A DNA stretch of 64,000 nucleotides, from contig NZ_CABVLM010000001.1 in the NCBI RefSeq assembly GCF_902498845.1, positions 434,001 through 498,000 of the forward strand. Reading direction: 5' to 3'. The DNA comes from Pseudoalteromonas rhizosphaerae (lineage in GTDB: Bacteria; Pseudomonadota; Gammaproteobacteria; Enterobacterales; Alteromonadaceae). Position numbers and translations under genes: made by a program. Shown piece by piece: positions 61,800-64,000 of the stretch (the stretch's first letter is position 1; every line of letters starts with the position of its first letter). The notes under the pieces were generated by a model that saw only the letters and a program-made list of their open reading frames with translations, was not told the DNA's origin and searched no databases.

Positions 61800-64000
61800 A
61801 TGAAACATCAAAAGCAGTTTAAAACCAATCTAATAACTTTATCTCTGCTCTCCCTTTTTTCTTCATTTCATTCTTTCGCTGATCAGGCACAAGAAATAAT
61901 AAATGAAGACGCGATAGAAGAAGTTGTTGCAACAGGTACGCGCCTTAAAGGCAGTGCTAGTGCCGTAATTGATGAGCGTAAAAATCAGGCGTTTGTCGCT
62001 GATATAATGGGTTCAGAGCAAATATCTAGAACGGGTGATAGTGATGCAGCTTCGGCACTTCGCCGTGTTACAGGCTTATCATTAGTTAACGATAAGTTTA
62101 TCTATGTCCGTGGCTTAGGTGAGCGTTACTCTAGCGTACGTTTAAATGGCGCGGTAGTTCCAAGCCCGGATCTAACACGAAATGTAATTCCACTTGATAT
62201 CTTCCCATCAAGTATTATTGAATCCTTGGCTGTACAAAAAGCCTATTCACCAAATATGCCTGCGGCTTTTGGTGGTGGTGACGTTAATATCAGAACCAAG
62301 AGCATTCCAAATGATACTTTATTTAAAGTCGAAATTGGTGCCAGTTATAAAGATACAAACGACGAAGGCTATACATATAATGGTGGCAGTGATGATTGGT
62401 TAGGTAAAGATGATGGTACACGCGCATTACCTGGTTCAGTTAAGACTGCGTTAAATACCTATATCAATGGCCTGTCTGATATTTCATATAGAAATATCAG
62501 GGATGTAGAGTCAAGACGTCAGGGGGCTGATATTGGCCAAGCTGCCGCGATAGACTTAAATAAAAGTTTAGCAAAAGCATTGCCAAGAGATTTTGGCTTG
62601 GAAAAAGAAAGTTTAAATCCTGATGCCGGTATTAAAGCTGTGTATGGCGACCGTTTTGATAACTTATTTGGCTTAGACGGCTCGTTTGGTTTCTTAGCGT
62701 CAGTTGCCTATGAAAATGAATGGTCCAATGCTGAGAAGTTTAGCGCTGTACTTTCTTCTGTTGACGCATCTGAGTCCTCATGTTCACAAGATGACTTTAC
62801 TTGTTACTCTGCAACAGAGAAAGAAGTGTCAACCAAGCATAATATAAAGTTAAATAGCTCTCTAAATTTAGGTTATAAAATTGGAGGCCATGATTTAACA
62901 GCAACTTATATGATGTTACGAGATTCTGAAGATGAAGCCTCTGTTGCGCTTTACCAAGAACCTTCAAAGTCATTAAGTATTGATGCTGGGCAGTTGCAGC
63001 GTAGTCACTTAACCTCTTTTGAGGAACGAGAACTTGAAATACTTCAGCTTCGTGGAATGCACAATTTAGATTGGGGTTTTCTTAAAGGTGTTGGTGTAGA
63101 TTGGCAGTATACTGACTCAACAGCGACTACAAGTATACCTGGTGAGCTTAAAGTAACGGTTCGTGATGAGTACTTAGATGGCAAATATCAACGTACTTTT
63201 TACAATGGTAGCTTAGGTGGTAATCCTTATTTGTATCGATTTGTAGAGCTTGAAGACGATGTAGAAAACTGGGGCGTTAATGTAAACAAAGTTTTTTACT
63301 TTGATAACGCCGAAGTAGAAATTGCGGGTGGTGGTTATTTTGTTGAAAAAACACGTGATTACCGCACTGACTTTTTTAACTATCGTTTTAACCAAACTCA
63401 GTCTTTAGATCTAGCACAAAGTGAAGAAGAAGCACTGTCAATTGGTAGTTTTTTTGCTAACGATGCTGTTGTTGATTCAACGGATGTCGAGTTATTGTTC
63501 CAAGAACCAACAGCTGATGATTACTTAGCAGCGCAAATGATTGATGCTTATTACGGCTCTTTTGACGTAACGTTTGCTCAAGATTGGCGTTTAAGCGGTG
63601 GTGTGCGTTACGAGGACTTCCGCCAAGTTGCGCTTGCTTTTTCTCGCTCAGCATTCGATCCTGCTTTATTGGCTGATAAATTAAGTGCAGATGCGATAGA
63701 ACAAGCAAGTGTGATGGAAGATGAGTATTTTACTTCGTTATCTATGACATATAGTCAGCAATCGTATCAAGTTCGTTTTGGTTATGGCAACACGGTTGTA
63801 CGCCCTGATTTGCGAGAGCTAAGCCCTGTTCAATTCCAAGATCCGCTGACAGGTTATCGAACGCTTGGTAATCCATTCTTAGAATCTAGTTACCTAGATA
63901 ACTTTGATGCACGTATCGAGTTTTATATGGACAATGGCGATAATTACTCAGTTGGCGCATTCTATAAAGATATCGATAAACCAATCGAAGCACTATTAAC
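61800..64000 (+). CDS. TonB-dependent receptor, 3' end beyond the window
   Basis: The frame opens at ATG 61800, with AGAGGA upstream, and stays open to the end of the window, giving 733 residues of a longer receptor. The signal peptide ends HSFADQA. The TonB-box region is IEEVVATGTRLKGS. The plug carries RTGDSDAASALRRVTGLSLVNDKFIYVRGLGERYSSVRLNGAVVPSPDLTRNVIPLDIFPS. The VRGLGERYSSVRLNG plug motif differs from that of the island receptors and is typical of a distinct subfamily of TonB receptors. The barrel is incomplete here. It likely works with the preceding lipoprotein. Confidence 0.93.
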   Translation, partial: MKHQKQFKTNLITLSLLSLFSSFHSFADQAQEIINEDAIEEVVATGTRLKGSASAVIDERKNQAFVADIMGSEQISRTGDSDAASALRRVTGLSLVNDKFIYVRGLGERYSSVRLNGAVVPSPDLTRNVIPLDIFPSSIIESLAVQKAYSPNMPAAFGGGDVNIRTKSIPNDTLFKVEIGASYKDTNDEGYTYNGGSDDWLGKDDGTRALPGSVKTALNTYINGLSDISYRNIRDVESRRQGADIGQAAAIDLNKSLAKALPRDFGLEKESLNPDAGIKAVYGDRFDNLFGLDGSFGFLASVAYENEWSNAEKFSAVLSSVDASESSCSQDDFTCYSATEKEVSTKHNIKLNSSLNLGYKIGGHDLTATYMMLRDSEDEASVALYQEPSKSLSIDAGQLQRSHLTSFEERELEILQLRGMHNLDWGFLKGVGVDWQYTDSTATTSIPGELKVTVRDEYLDGKYQRTFYNGSLGGNPYLYRFVELEDDVENWGVNVNKVFYFDNAEVEIAGGGYFVEKTRDYRTDFFNYRFNQTQSLDLAQSEEEALSIGSFFANDAVVDSTDVELLFQEPTADDYLAAQMIDAYYGSFDVTFAQDWRLSGGVRYEDFRQVALAFSRSAFDPALLADKLSADAIEQASVMEDEYFTSLSMTYSQQSYQVRFGYGNTVVRPDLRELSPVQFQDPLTGYRTLGNPFLESSYLDNFDARIEFYMDNGDNYSVGAFYKDIDKPIEALL

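Overview
The window looks like chromosome from a marine gammaproteobacterium of the Alteromonadales, most likely Pseudoalteromonas or a close relative. The evidence is the low G+C, the many TonB-dependent receptors, the gene set yoaA-tsaB...fadD-rnd and minCDE-ycgL, and a TonB2-type energising cluster (DUF3450, TtpC-like ExbB, ExbB, ExbD, TonB, TPR). The genus is inference from protein character; no rRNA or tRNA gene was found to test it.

Layout. 1-7.7 kb is housekeeping: yoaA (5' cut by the window), tsaB, a small unknown, an alkaline phosphatase, an alpha/beta hydrolase, fadD and rnd. 7.8-29.4 kb is a carbohydrate-use island set between rnd and minE. A leftward seven-gene operon holds Gfo/Idh oxidoreductase, sugar isomerase, MFS, DUF1080 3-keto-glycoside hydrolase, GMC oxidoreductase, its Tat-exported small subunit and an exported isomerase. 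A PAS-AraC regulator diverges from it. A BadF/NagK-type sugar kinase and CutC follow on the minus strand. A rightward operon holds a TonB receptor, a lipoprotein with four discoidin domains, a GH99 endo-alpha-mannosidase and a Tat-exported glycosylasparaginase. A second, paralogous TonB receptor closes the island. A 43-bp motif with two CCGA half-sites 21 bp apart occurs upstream of the leftward operon and of both receptors, so the island looks like one regulon, probably under the AraC protein.

29.5-32.8 kb holds minE, minD, minC, ycgL and an MltB-type lytic transglycosylase. 33-36.5 kb is an accessory patch: an ORF broken by an in-frame stop, an unknown acidic protein, a DinB-fold protein and a DUF2971 protein, with a 33-bp repeat behind two of them. 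36.8-40.8 kb carries a TetR/SDR divergent pair with clear operators, two copies of a MITE-like repeat, a GbsR/MarR regulator and adhP. 40.8-49.6 kb has a siderophore-type TonB receptor, a secreted amidohydrolase, a DUF885 lipoprotein, a YcgN-type protein, a TrmH-type methyltransferase and an anchored unknown protein. 50-54.5 kb has a FucP-family sugar transporter, a dCACHE chemoreceptor and a DsbA-family protein. 54.7-59.8 kb is the TonB energising operon. It is followed by a Gly/Asp-rich lipoprotein and a TonB receptor cut by the window end.

How the island may work (inference): the receptors and discoidin lipoprotein capture and import glycan or glycopeptide. GH99 releases an alpha-linked disaccharide and glycosylasparaginase splits GlcNAc-Asn. 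The periplasmic GMC/small-subunit pair oxidises the sugar at C3, DUF1080 cleaves the 3-keto-glycoside, the MFS protein imports the product, and cytoplasmic isomerase plus Gfo/Idh return it to a normal sugar. The kinase then phosphorylates GlcNAc or another hexose.
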